In this document: piece after piece, positions 46,081 through 56,320 of the stretch | How positions within the stretch are numbered: the stretch's first letter is position 1 | Layout: each line of letters opens with the position of its first letter | Assembly (NCBI GenBank): GCA_934047225.1 | Contig: CAKOHE010000063.1 | Coordinates: forward strand, 1 to 64,000 | Direction: 5' to 3' | DNA length: 64,000 bases | Origin: Ypsolopha sequella | Lineage: Eukaryota > Arthropoda > Insecta > Lepidoptera > Ypsolophidae | The notes under the pieces: generated by a model | Told to the model about the DNA's origin: nothing | Databases searched by the model: none | Seen by the model: only the letters and a program-made list of their open reading frames with translations | Program-made: the position numbers and the translations under genes

Positions 46081-46180
46081 TGAAAGGAAGAAGATGGGGG
46101 AGGCCTTTGCCCGACAATGGGATGAACTATACCTAGTTACCTAAATAAAGTGAATGATAAGTGAATTAAGTCTTTATTTT
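46081..46180 (+). repeat. RTE-type LINE 3' end
   Basis: GGGGAGGCCTTTGCCCGACA, then ATGGGATGAACTATACC, is the C-terminal end and short tail of an RTE-like LINE (reading [12 protein letters not shown] and stop). AGTGAATGATAAGTGAATTA at its end looks like the short tandem tail of that group. It touches the first base of SmD1 homology. Confidence 0.6.
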
Positions 46181-46749
46181 ACACAAATGACATTTTCATG
46201 CAATCTTATTATGAACTTTTGAAATAATATTAAATCTTTTACTGTGTGGTGATAATTATAATTTATTTTTAAGTTAAGTTTAACCTCTGACATGTTATTC
46301 TTAATTTTATTGTTATAATTGTTTTTAAACATGTCGGTCTGTATTAAAATCTATAGTTTGGCTTAATATAATATAATATAATAGACCAAGTATTATATGG
46401 TATAGAGGTTCTCCAAGTAAGGATTTTTTTTTTTTATTTGCGCAATGAAACTTTCATTGAGATGTTATTCAGCATGATCAATAGAATAGATCACTCGCAT
46501 TTGGTTTCATTTCGGAATAATATTTGTTTTACCTGACTGAAAACATAGTGTGGGAATTAGCGTCAGAGATTAGGATGGTAGGAACTAGGAAATAAAACAA
46601 TATGTACTTATTATAAAGTAGGTATATGACGTAACATTTATTGATTAGTTTAAATTAATAGGTACATACAGTAACATGACTTTTTTTTCTTTGGCAGCAG
46701 AACACTGCATTTATACGTACTATCTACTAATTATCACAATTCTTACAAG
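46181..46749. other. AT-rich DNA before the BEL element
   Basis: No gene and no SmD1 upstream exon was found on the minus strand here. ACAAG at 46745-46749 is the target duplication of the BEL element. Confidence 0.45.
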
Positions 46750-46924
46750 TGTGGCGTGCTGGTCATTTAATTATTAAAACCACATTAAATTTGATGTAGC
46801 GGACTGTATTTAAAGGTATAATTAGGTAAGCGATACAAGACGACGTGGATTTAGAACAACGGTTAGTGTACAACTAAATAATATGTAGGTAGCTTTATAG
46901 TATATGTGCGATTAGCCTCGTACA
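46750..46924 (-). repeat. BEL 3' LTR
   Basis: 175 bp, TG..CA ends, identical to 52846-53020. No clear polypurine tract is seen on the sense strand next to 46925. Confidence 0.93.
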
Positions 46925-47727
46925 TAACTGGGGCCGGCGGCAAAAATGTGAAATGACCGTGAATCATATTTAAAAAAAAAAAACAAAAGCACTAAAATTA
47001 TGTCGATAAGTAGCTTGAACATCATTTCAGAAAAGCCATGCTAACATTTACTATAGTATATGCATCTTTAGTATTTATTATATAATTACAGTGACTGTTT
47101 CTGTTATACCAAAAAATCTACTGAAAAAGAAAACTTTGTTTTAATTTCACTTGCCCCAGTGAGACTATAAAGTTATATAATCTTTAACATACAATTTCAA
47201 AATATATAAATGATTCAGATTATGTAACTTAAAGTAAAAAGTAATGTTTAAATTAGGTACCTATGTACTTCATAACAATGTCTGGCGTTGAACTATAGTT
47301 TAACTTTATGTGTAACAAAAGGCAAAAAGTCATTCACCAGACAGAGATAAGCTCAGACTTATCCAAACCAGTCCTGAAATCATTATACAAGTATAAAGAA
47401 AAATACTGGATAGACATCAGTTATTAAATATAGAGGAACTTATAGATAGTAGCTTATTTACCATACTTTTAATTTAACAACTATATTAATTATTTCTTAC
47501 ACTTACATTATCATGTGCGGTGAAACAGGTATATTTTGCTTAAACTAAAAAAAAAAAAAAAAAAAAAAAAAACTTATTCTAACAAGACTTAGGAGCCAAT
47601 TGAAAGATAGCTCACTAAGAAAAAACCTCATACAATATATGTATGCAGGGTATCACATACAAAAAACCCTAAGACGAATCCAGCAGCTCACTGACGAGAA
47701 GCACACAGCAGACCTAAAAGGTATTTA
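46925..47727. other. BEL 3' untranslated region
   Basis: Non-coding in the sense direction. A 26-A tract on the plus strand at 47547-47572 is followed by an open plus-strand stretch (47579-47720; QLKDSSLRKNLIQYMYAGYH) that ends at AAAAG/GTATTT, a possible splice donor. Its origin is unknown. No envelope-like gene is present. Confidence 0.5.
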
Positions 47728-50700
47728 TTATTCTAAGGGTAAGACACATACTTTTGTGACACTTGTGCGTATTACTGTGCCTTTACTAGTTTTAACAGTT
47801 AAAGCTCTAACTTTGCCATCTGAGCCCGGGAATACATCTATTATACGAGCTGTTAACCAGTGCAGTGGTTTAACGTGCTCATCTTTTAATAGTACTAATA
47901 AGCCTACTTTTAAGTTTGGCATATCATTGCGCCATTTTGGCCTGTCCTGTAACTTGCAATTGTTGAAAAAGCGATAAATAATAGCTACAATTCTTTTGAG
48001 CTTATTAATATTTGAGTATTGAGAAAACAAATTACAACTTTTGCATTCTTTTTCAACACATTTTTTCTGTGAAGCAGCATTACAAACATTCGTCTGTATT
48101 AAACTTTCATTACGAACTTTTTCTAGAAATTCATTGGGAAGATCTACATTTTTATTACAGTGAATGTACTTCACTGCCTTTAAAAACTGTGGTCCATGCC
48201 ACCATAGATCATTGTTTTGTAGCAAATGAGGTTCTACGCCTCTAGAAAGGCAATCAGCGGGATTTTCCGCGGTATTTACATAAAGCCAAGAAAAATCTTG
48301 AGTTAAATCACGAATAATTTTAACTCTATTTGCTACATAAACAGTGAGCTTCACGGGCTCTGTATTAAGCCAAGCTAACACAATTTTTGATTCAACATAT
48401 AAATATACCTTTGTATTAAATTTTGATTTTATAGTATCATGAACTTTCTTTGACAATTTTGCTAACAATAATGCACTATTTAGCTCTAATCTTGGCGTGG
48501 TTAATGGCTTTATAGGATTAATCCTAGATTTTGAGCACAATAAATTAACCTCAACCTTTCCATCCTCAGCAATTGTTCTTAGATACAGGCAACAGCAATA
48601 GCATTTATTCGAAGCATCAGAAAAGCCAATTATTTCAATTAGCTTTACCTTGTGTGTATTTAAATTTCTTGGCACTACAATATTTGACATTCTCATAATA
48701 TTCTTAGCAAAATCTCTGAATTGCTTATTAATGTGTGCTGGTAGCGTTGAATTCCAAGACATTTTGAGCAACCAAGTTTGTTGCATTAGTATCTTTGCTA
48801 ACACAATTACTGGACCAACGAGACCTAAAGGGTCAAAAATTTTGCTCAAAAAGCTTAAAAGCTGTCTTTTAGTGTAAACATCTAACAACTCTTGCTGAGG
48901 ACAAGTAATACTAAAAACATCAATTTTTACATTGTATTTTATGCCTAAAGTTTTTACAAAGGTATTATCATCTTTGCATAAATCAATTTCACTTAAATTT
49001 TGCTCACACTTTGGTATCCCTTCTAGCACCTGATCATTATTTGCACACCATTTGTGTAACTCAAAGCTGCCTTGTTTTAAAAGCTCACATAACTGTTCTT
49101 TTATTTTGCATAATTCAGTAATGCTGTTACTACCAGCATTTATATCATCTACATATGTATTATTTAGAATTATGTCAGATCCTAATGGATATTGATCTTT
49201 GAATTGATGTGCTAACTGATTTAAACATCTTGTTGCCAGAAAAGTTGAGCTTTTTAAACCATATGTTACTGTTTGTAACTGAATACATTTAATTTTTTCT
49301 TGTGGTGTGTCCCTCCACAAAATATTTTGCAATGAGCAATGTGTTTCATTCAAATTTATATTTCTGAACATTTTCTTGATATCAGTAATAAAGACAAACT
49401 TATAGAGTCTGAATAATAACAGTATATTGAATAATTCGTTTTGCACACAAGGTCCATTCAACATAAGGTCATTTACTGATACTTGAGATTTCTGTTGTGA
49501 TGAGATATTTTGAGATTTAGTAACCATACTACCGTCAAAAACTACACGAAGTCTTGTAGTTTTACTACTCTCATTGATAACAGCGTGATGTGGCAAAAAA
49601 TAAACTGGACTGTTATCTAAATCATAATTTTCAATATCATAAAATCTTGCATGTCCTAAGTCCACATATTCATGTATGAACCTTTTGTATGGTTCCACTA
49701 GAACAGGAGTTCTAAAAAATCGTTTTTCTAGATTATAAAATCTCAAAAGCGCTTGAGATAACGAATCTCCTAATCTGATCTGCTCAAAATCCTGTTTTAA
49801 CGGCAAAGAAACGGTGAATTTATTATCTTTAAGTACAAAAGAATCAGAGAACATCTGCTCGGCAAGCTCATGCTCAGACGTGGCCTCTGTGAAAACTTCT
49901 GGAACCCGTTCACATTCCCAAAGCTGTTGTAAAGAGCTCTGTATGGAATCTAAACTCTCAACATTACAGGACTTGTCTAAAATAGGTAACTCTGAATCCT
50001 CAGCTTGAACATTACTGCAAAAATTACTAACTGGGTACTTTGAGAAATTAGGAGCCTGTGGTACCTTTCCAGCAACAACAAATCCGAAACGTGTGTTGTG
50101 TAAACATAGGCTTCCAGGTAAAACAGGAAACTGCTCTCGTAATAATATCTCAAAGAAAACATCACAACCTAAAAGAATACTGATTTTTTCAGTATTGTAA
50201 AAATCACTATCTGCTAACTGCACATAAGGCGGTATAACAAGATTTTCCCTATTAATTTTAAATTGAGGCAAATCACATGTTATGTTTTCAACAACACAAC
50301 ATGATATTTGCTTTTTGAAATCGTTAGTAGTTGAATGGATCTCGAATTCTGCTTTTTGTGAGGACGTACTTGACCTATCACAAATACCATTAATTACACT
50401 TTGCTCATTGAAAAGTTTACATTTGATTTTGTTTGCAACATCAGACAAACAAAATGACAGCTGACTCCCCGAGTCGCATAAAGCCTTTACATAGATAGGA
50501 TTGCCATTTTTTCTATATAGCTTTACCTTTATAGAAGGTAATAAAACATTGTCATACTTGCACATAGACAAAGCAACTTGCTGCGCAGTAGCATTAGATT
50601 TTTTAACAATTTCATCTTCATGTAGCAATGTGTTGTGCCCTTCTTTACAGCTAGCACATTTAAAAACATAGTGACACCTGCCAGCGTGCACATTTAAGCA

Positions 50701-51765
50701 AAGCCTGCATAACCTTTTAGCCTGAGCGTGACTTATTCGTTCAGATGGCAAAGCTAGTTTAAATTTTTCGCATTGATAAAGTTTATGGAACCTGGAACTG
50801 CAGTAACTACAAGCTGGTTTCGCTGTGTGCTTCCCTCCAGCAGCTAGTAGACTCGTCCGGTAGGGCTTCTTTACTGAACCACCTGGCTGCGCCTGCTCGA
50901 GATCAGCAGTGTCAAGCCCGTCTGCACGTTGCTCTAAAAATTTTAGAAAAGTATCTAGTTTAGGTAAGGTGTCTCCTTTAACCTCCATATTGAAGGCTCT
51001 GTATGTGTATTGATCTAACTTGCGCCTTAACACACACAACACAAATAAATCCCAGTGTTCTATAGGAACATCTAGGTTTTGTAACGCAGCGAGATGCTGC
51101 TTTGTAGCGTTTAAAATCTGTCTCAGATTGGAACTATCCGCTCTTTTAATAATTGGCAAATCCAAAATGCCAGAAACATGATGATAAATCATTTTTAACT
51201 TATTGTCATAATTATCATCTAGTATTTTTAAAGCATTATCATAGTTTCCATCACAAAGGCTAAGGTGTTTTATCATGTCAGCAGGCTCACCTTCCAGGAA
51301 GGTCTTCAAGTAATAAAATTTATCAATTTTTGACAAACTATCGTCCGAGTGAATCATGCTTTTGAATAAATTGATAAAATTAGTGTATTCACTTACTTGT
51401 CCACTAAATTTTTGAATTTCCATTTTTGGAAGTTGCCTGCAGGACGGCTTTTTGGCACTGCTACCTCCTAAATTACCTGAGTTACACATTTTATTGGTGT
51501 AGGATTCATACGTGGCCAGGCCAGTGAGATATTTTGTTTCTACACCAGCAAAATCCTCGGAATTTGTAGGATCTAAAACAGAAACGTCTATATTAGCTTC
51601 ACAATATTCGTTGAAGGTTGAAGTCAACCTCTGTGCGTTCACCAGATATTGCTGGATGGACGCTGTTTCCTTATTTTCTTCGTCCATCACAAAATTATAA
51701 AGCCTAGTGATAGTACCTTTCAATTGGCCCCTGTATGCGATTAAACGCTTTAAATCTTCGCCCAT
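47728..51765 (-). CDS. BEL/Pao gag-pol polyprotein lacking the integrase core
   Basis: One uninterrupted frame of 1345 codons. Gag-like N-terminus with the KFSGQVSEYTNFINLFKSMI segment typical of BEL gag (about 119-260). Cysteine/histidine knuckles at 319-380 (CSYC.., CRLC.., CASC..). Aspartic protease DSGSQ at 431-435. Reverse transcriptase with TDIKKMF (794) and YVDD (871-874). RNase H region with GFSDAS (1047-1052) and LYVESKIVLAWLN (1122-1134), where Glu stands in the place usually held by Asp. After IVAIIYRFFNN (about 1269) the frame joins directly to the end of integrase (RPKWRNDMPNLKVG..). The zinc finger and the D,D,E core are gone, but the frame is kept. The element cannot integrate itself. 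Confidence 0.92.
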   Translation of the reverse strand: MGEDLKRLIAYRGQLKGTITRLYNFVMDEENKETASIQQYLVNAQRLTSTFNEYCEANIDVSVLDPTNSEDFAGVETKYLTGLATYESYTNKMCNSGNLGGSSAKKPSCRQLPKMEIQKFSGQVSEYTNFINLFKSMIHSDDSLSKIDKFYYLKTFLEGEPADMIKHLSLCDGNYDNALKILDDNYDNKLKMIYHHVSGILDLPIIKRADSSNLRQILNATKQHLAALQNLDVPIEHWDLFVLCVLRRKLDQYTYRAFNMEVKGDTLPKLDTFLKFLEQRADGLDTADLEQAQPGGSVKKPYRTSLLAAGGKHTAKPACSYCSSRFHKLYQCEKFKLALPSERISHAQAKRLCRLCLNVHAGRCHYVFKCASCKEGHNTLLHEDEIVKKSNATAQQVALSMCKYDNVLLPSIKVKLYRKNGNPIYVKALCDSGSQLSFCLSDVANKIKCKLFNEQSVINGICDRSSTSSQKAEFEIHSTTNDFKKQISCCVVENITCDLPQFKINRENLVIPPYVQLADSDFYNTEKISILLGCDVFFEILLREQFPVLPGSLCLHNTRFGFVVAGKVPQAPNFSKYPVSNFCSNVQAEDSELPILDKSCNVESLDSIQSSLQQLWECERVPEVFTEATSEHELAEQMFSDSFVLKDNKFTVSLPLKQDFEQIRLGDSLSQALLRFYNLEKRFFRTPVLVEPYKRFIHEYVDLGHARFYDIENYDLDNSPVYFLPHHAVINESSKTTRLRVVFDGSMVTKSQNISSQQKSQVSVNDLMLNGPCVQNELFNILLLFRLYKFVFITDIKKMFRNINLNETHCSLQNILWRDTPQEKIKCIQLQTVTYGLKSSTFLATRCLNQLAHQFKDQYPLGSDIILNNTYVDDINAGSNSITELCKIKEQLCELLKQGSFELHKWCANNDQVLEGIPKCEQNLSEIDLCKDDNTFVKTLGIKYNVKIDVFSITCPQQELLDVYTKRQLLSFLSKIFDPLGLVGPVIVLAKILMQQTWLLKMSWNSTLPAHINKQFRDFAKNIMRMSNIVVPRNLNTHKVKLIEIIGFSDASNKCYCCCLYLRTIAEDGKVEVNLLCSKSRINPIKPLTTPRLELNSALLLAKLSKKVHDTIKSKFNTKVYLYVESKIVLAWLNTEPVKLTVYVANRVKIIRDLTQDFSWLYVNTAENPADCLSRGVEPHLLQNNDLWWHGPQFLKAVKYIHCNKNVDLPNEFLEKVRNESLIQTNVCNAASQKKCVEKECKSCNLFSQYSNINKLKRIVAIIYRFFNNCKLQDRPKWRNDMPNLKVGLLVLLKDEHVKPLHWLTARIIDVFPGSDGKVRALTVKTSKGTVIRTSVTKVCVLPLE

Positions 51766-52845
51766 TTTACTTGAGCAGGAATAATAACTTTCCTTTCCTT
51801 GAAATTTGCACTAATACAGTAAATTTATAGAATTTACAAACAATATGGAGCACAAAAATGAATATATATCTGTATTTTATGAATTTGCATTGAACTCTGT
51901 TCGAATTGGTTGATACAAAATGGCGTTCGTTGCAAAGAAATTATAAAAGTTGAAAGTCAGAAAATGAACCTAAATAACTTCACAACGATGATACTATTCT
52001 AACATGAAGTACTGATGTATTTTTCTTCTCCCTCTGTTTCACGTACTCGGCGATGTTTCGAGCAATGAGATCTTCTTTCTCGCACGCTCGCATGTACTTG
52101 TAAGCAAGCGCTCTCTCTCGCACCTTTGACTGCTCACACGCAGTTCACAGTGGTTCCTCAACCAGTTCGGAAAAGGCCTGTGAAAGAAGCCCGTAGAACT
52201 GGCACCGGCGAACAAAGGATTCTTGAAAGAAGCCTTTGAAAGAAGCCGTTGAAAGAAGCCGTTGAAAGAAGCCTGATGAGTCCCGTTTTCTGGAAAATAT
52301 TTTCCACGCGGCGATGTATGGCGAAAATGATCCGGAAACCTCACTTTTTAGTTTTAAACAAAGTAAATGCCACTTATAGAAGCGGCACCTTTTCACTTTT
52401 ATTATAGTCACTTATTGAAGTGGCGGTGAAAACTGCGTAATTTTCAGGATTATAGTTCACTGATAAAATAAACAAAAGTCACTGATAGCAGCAGTGATAT
52501 TCACTTGAGAAAATATAGTTTCTCTGCATAAACACGACGGACTATAGGTCACGTAATAGTTCACTGATGGCAGCGATGAATTGCAATTTTAGCCAACAAA
52601 ATATAGCGATTGACGGCACTTTCTTCCTGGAACTATAGGTCCAAACCAACAAACTATAGCGATTGACGGCACTTTCTTCTTGGAGCTATAGGTCCAAAGT
52701 ATGAAACAGTTTTTGTTGAAAAACGAACATGGACTATAGGCCACGAACGTTTCGATTGAGCGACACTCCCGAGCACAACCCGCCTGGATATAGTCCTTGT
52801 CCTGTATACGCGAACACTGTTGTTAACGGCGATGTGGGACCATTA
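51766..52845 (-). other. BEL 5' leader
   Basis: A 1080-bp leader between the 5' LTR and the gag start. It contains four 13-bp units TTGAAAGAAGCCG/T (52223-52274), two copies of a 53-bp unit (52593-52645, 52646-52698), and several CTATAGGTC motifs. The primer-binding-site candidate is next to 52845. Confidence 0.75.
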
Positions 52846-53020
52846 TGTGGCGTGCTGGTCATTTAATTATTAAAACCACATTAAATTTGATGTAGCGGAC
52901 TGTATTTAAAGGTATAATTAGGTAAGCGATACAAGACGACGTGGATTTAGAACAACGGTTAGTGTACAACTAAATAATATGTAGGTAGCTTTATAGTATA
53001 TGTGCGATTAGCCTCGTACA
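52846..53020 (-). repeat. BEL 5' LTR
   Basis: 175 bp, identical to the 3' LTR at 46750-46924, so the promoter and polyadenylation signals should lie here. Confidence 0.93.
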
Positions 53021-53335
53021 ACAAGTACTGTCCAATAGAATGAGCAATTTGTCAGGTTCTATACCTACTTAGCTATACATACAGTCCACAATCGATGTGT
53101 TATTTTTTTAAACTAGTAGCAAATAAATCGTCCTAAAGAGCACTCGTGTTTTCATCAAAAAAGACACCTTCCCGTAATAGTGAACCTTATCGCGTAGACA
53201 AGTACCAATTAAACATACATACTATATATTTTACTTCTACAATAAAATCGGTTTTAGATAATTAGATTTGTTTATTTCCATCACAAATGAAAACTAAATA
53301 GTTGCATGATTTGATAGTAGTTTAAAAACGTCCAG
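53021..53335. other. Spacer, nothing recognised
   Basis: AT-rich sequence following the BEL target duplication. Confidence 0.4.
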
Positions 53336-53809
53336 TTAAGGGCCTTACTATCGCCAAATGGGTACTTTCTAAAGCCTACTCCTCGTTTACGGCCAAACCA
53401 AAAATAATGAAAAAATGTATTATGAATAATCAGCTCTTAGACAACGTATGCAACATTTTTCTATTTCATACCACCAAAACTTCTACATGAAAAAAATTAT
53501 TAACTAAATGGTGTTTTTTGGCTTGAATTTCTTACTGCTCTTAATTGGCTAGGCCGATTGAATTCATTTATGCTTTGATAAATAGATAAACTTGATAGCT
53601 ATAAACATAACATAGGATTAGTCAATCGAACAATCACGTCCAAGTGAAAAGTATAATTTTCTCCTATTTCGCCCTTTCAAGGACGCAGTGAGCGTCGTAA
53701 CAGCCACTATGCATTGCGTGCTGATATGAACGTTATTTCAATGTCGTTTCCGTTGATATTCGTACTGACAAATATCGAGCTGCTAATTTGGCTATGGTAA
53801 TCGCCTTAA
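53336..53809 (+). mobile_element. 474-bp TTAA MITE, copy 4
   Basis: Exactly 474 bp including TTAA at 53336-53339 and 53806-53809. The ends are TTAAGGGCCTTACTATCGCC and the complement of TTAAGGCGATTACCATAGCC, an imperfect inverted repeat of about 28 bp. Confidence 0.9.
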
Positions 53810-54088
53810 TTAATTAATCACAGGGACTGTAAAATGTCCATTTTTAAAATTCGTTTTTGTTTTAACTTAAGGCAGATTATAATCTTTGTAAATATTTATT
53901 TATTTATTCATAAGAATTAAAGTATCAAGATCCTTTTTCTTGAGGTATTTCATTTTTTATTCAGGCTAATCTAAATCTCATAAATAAAATAACTTGCATC
54001 TAATAGGTATATTTTCATAATTACGTCGGTAGTACCTAAATATGGCACAAATTAACTTTATTATATCATAACTTCATCATAATGTAGC
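53810..54088. other. Spacer, nothing recognised
   Basis: AT-rich sequence without features. Confidence 0.4.
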
Positions 54089-54273
54089 CGATTCTGAAGG
54101 CTTTAATTTTAGTTTTAGTGCTGTCAAACATAAAATTATTCCAAAGTAATTTAGATTCTGTTCTTAACTCTTAAGGACTATTTTGCAATGAATGGAATTT
54201 AGTTTTGACAGCAACGACATTCTATTGTCATTGTTTGACAGCACTAAAACTAAAATTAAAGCCTTTAGAATCG
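54089..54273. mobile_element. Palindromic MITE with 41-bp arms
   Basis: The left arm 54089-54129 and the right arm 54233-54273 are inverted copies with one mismatch (CGATTCTGAAGGC against CGATTCTAAAGGC). The loop of 103 bp contains TTTTGACAGC-type text related to the arms. Non-coding. Confidence 0.8.
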
Positions 54274-54551
54274 TCTTTACTGGCTTATTTTTTATGAAAT
54301 TTGAAGAGTGTAAATTTCAACTGCTTTTGGGCTTTTGGGTAGGTCAAGGTGCGGACGACTGTACGTAGTGATACGTCATTGTTATGTGGAAGATTACAAC
54401 GTTAATGTCATTTAACATACTTGAAAGCTATACACTATGTATAAAAAAAGGGCAAAAAACAAAATCATTCCATATCTTAAATGACTCAGGGAGGGTTTTC
54501 AAATAATACTTATCTACCTTCGAACCTTCAACAAGAAAAGCAATTGTCTAG

Positions 54552-54819
54552 TAAAACAACCCAAAAAGATAAGCAAAAACAAAACTCGGGATTCCCATTA
54601 GATTGGTATAATCTCTCGGATCGTATTATAACCACAATCAAGTCAAGTCATTTTTCAACCACTCAATCCCTCTCCGAGTCCGAGCTCTCCGATTACCCAC
54701 TGACGACTACTCATTTTAAAAAAAGGAGTGCACGATGGCCAAGTGTGAATCTGAAGTCATGAATAGATTACTAGTGAATTGATACAACTTTAAACATTAC
54801 TACTTTGTAACTTGTTACA
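54552..54819. repeat. Left terminal repeat of the non-coding LTR element
   Basis: 268 bp; by eye identical to 56968-57235. It contains GTGAATTGATACAAC and a GAGTCCGAGCTC motif. Confidence 0.88.
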
Positions 54820-54949
54820 GTCGGCCATCCTTCATAAAACGAGTCCCATCGTTTACATATTTGCATTAATGGTTATCTTTAACCTTACATACAGTTAAAA
54901 TAGGATAAATATATTTACATTTCCTTAAATAAGTATGAGTACTTTTTAT

Positions 54950-55330
54950 TATGTACTTTTATTATAGCCGTGCAAGCAGAAGCTACTTCCTTCACTATCG
55001 ACCTGCAACGACTGCGATGCTACGCAACACATCTCCTGGGCGACAAGTTCATATGCCAATTCATGCCCGCTACGTAACACCCTCCCTGATCTACTTTTAT
55101 TATAGCCGTGCAAGCTGAAGCTACTTCCTTCACTATCGGCCTGCAACGACTGCGATGTTACGCAACACGTCTCCTGGGCGACAAGTTCATATGCCAATTC
55201 ATGCCCGCTACGTAACACCCTCCCTATCTACCTCTATTATAGCCGTGCAAGCTGAAACTACTTCCTTCACTATCGGCCTGCAACGACTGCGATGTTACGC
55301 AACACGCCTCCTGGGCGACAAATTCATATG
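54950..55330 (+). repeat. About 140-bp tandem repeat, 2.7 copies
   Basis: TATTATAGCCGTGCAAGC recurs near 54962, 55101 and 55240, each followed by CTACTTCCTTCACTATCG and ending in CAAGTTCATATGCC. The third copy runs into the 34-bp repeat. Confidence 0.85.
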
Positions 55331-55770
55331 CCTCGCTTACTCTTTAATGCGGCAAGTTCATATGCCTCACTTACTCACTAATGCGGCATGTTCATATGCC
55401 TCACTAACTCACTAATACGGCAAGTTCATATGCCTCACTTACTCACTAATACGGCAAGTTCATATGATTCGCTTACTCACTAATGCGGCAAGTTCATATG
55501 CCTCACTTACTCACTAATACGGCAAGTTCATATGCCTCACTTACTCACTAATACGGCAAGTTCATATGCCTCGCTTACTCACTAATGCGGCAAGTTCATA
55601 TGCCTCACTTACTCACTAATACGGCAAGTTCATATGCCTCACTTACTCACTAATACGGCAAGTTCATATGCCTCACTTACTCACTAATACGGCAAGTTCA
55701 TATGCCTCACTTACTCACTAATACGGCAAGTTCATATGCCTCACTTACTCACTAATACGGCAAGTTCATA
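55320..55770 (+). repeat. 34-bp tandem repeat, about 13 copies
   Basis: The unit contains CGGCAAGTTCATATGCCTCA followed by CTTACTCACTAATA. CAAGTTCATATGCC is also the end of the upstream ~140-bp unit, so the 34-bp array probably arose from it. Confidence 0.9.
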
Positions 55771-56320
55771 TGCCTCGCCATCGCCATCGCCAGCGCCATC
55801 GCCATCGTCGTCGCCATTCATCGCCATCGCCGTCGCCATCGCCGTCGCCATCGCCGTCGCCATCGCCGTCGCCATCGCCATCGCCAGCGCCATCGCCAGC
55901 GCCGTCGCCAGCGCCTTCACCAGCGCCGTCGCCAGCGCCTTCACCAGGCCATCGCCAGCGCCACTTACTCACTAATACGGCAAGTTCATATGCCTCGCCA
56001 TCGCCATCGCCAGCGCCATCGCCATCGTCGTCGCCATTCATCGCCATCGCCGTCGCCATCGCCGTCGCCATCGCCGTCGCCATCGCCATCGCCAGCGCCA
56101 TCGCCAGCGCCGTCGCCAGCGCCTTCACCAGGCCATCGCCAGCGCCATCGCCAGCGCCATCGCCAGCGCCGTCACCATCGCCAGCGCCATCGCCATCACC
56201 ATCGCCAGCGCCATCGCCATCGCCAGCGCCAGCGCCGTCGCCATCGCCGGCGCCATCGCCATCACCAGCGCCATCGCCAGCGCCATCGCCAGCGCCATCG
56301 CCAGCGCCATCGTCTTCGAC
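55771..56320 (+). repeat. GCCATC/GCCAGC hexamer tract with a 220-bp duplication
   Basis: GC-rich hexamer repeat. The junction text CAAGTTCATATGCCTCGCCA occurs at 55761 and again at 55981, showing a 220-bp tandem duplication that includes one 34-bp unit. Alternating Ala/Met or Ser/Pro frames across it are composition artefacts. Confidence 0.88.

Larger units (their letters stand above)
44756..46081 (-). pseudogene. SmD1: SmD1-like snRNP gene, C-terminal part, split by a LINE
   Basis: Sm proteins form the heptameric ring on spliceosomal snRNAs. From 46081 the minus strand reads [18 protein letters not shown], then [18 protein letters not shown], the second half of the Sm fold of SmD1 (Sm2 motif IRGN). 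A basic linker and an Arg/Gly-rich tail follow. The tail runs to 45624, is interrupted by a LINE fragment (44852-45623), and resumes at 44851, ending GRGRGRR with TGA at 44758-44756. The distance from 46081 to the stop codon is a multiple of three. Unspliced translation would enter the LINE and stop at 45320. The N-terminal Sm1 half is not in this window. It may lie in an upstream exon, or this may be a 5'-truncated gene copy. Confidence 0.8.
46750..53020 (-). mobile_element. BEL/Pao LTR retrotransposon, complete ends
   Basis: A 6271-bp element bounded by identical 175-bp LTRs (46750-46924 and 52846-53020; TGTGGCGTGC..CCTCGTACA on the plus strand) and a 5-bp target duplication ACAAG (46745-46749, 53021-53025). 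The gag-pol frame lies on the minus strand, so the right LTR is the 5' LTR. Just inside it the sense strand reads TAATGGTCCCACATCGCC, which has the TGG start of a tRNA primer-binding site. LTR identity points to a recent insertion. Confidence 0.95.

Noticed and set aside
49814..51700. Plus-strand open frames within the BEL region
   Set aside because: Antisense shadows of the continuous gag-pol frame.
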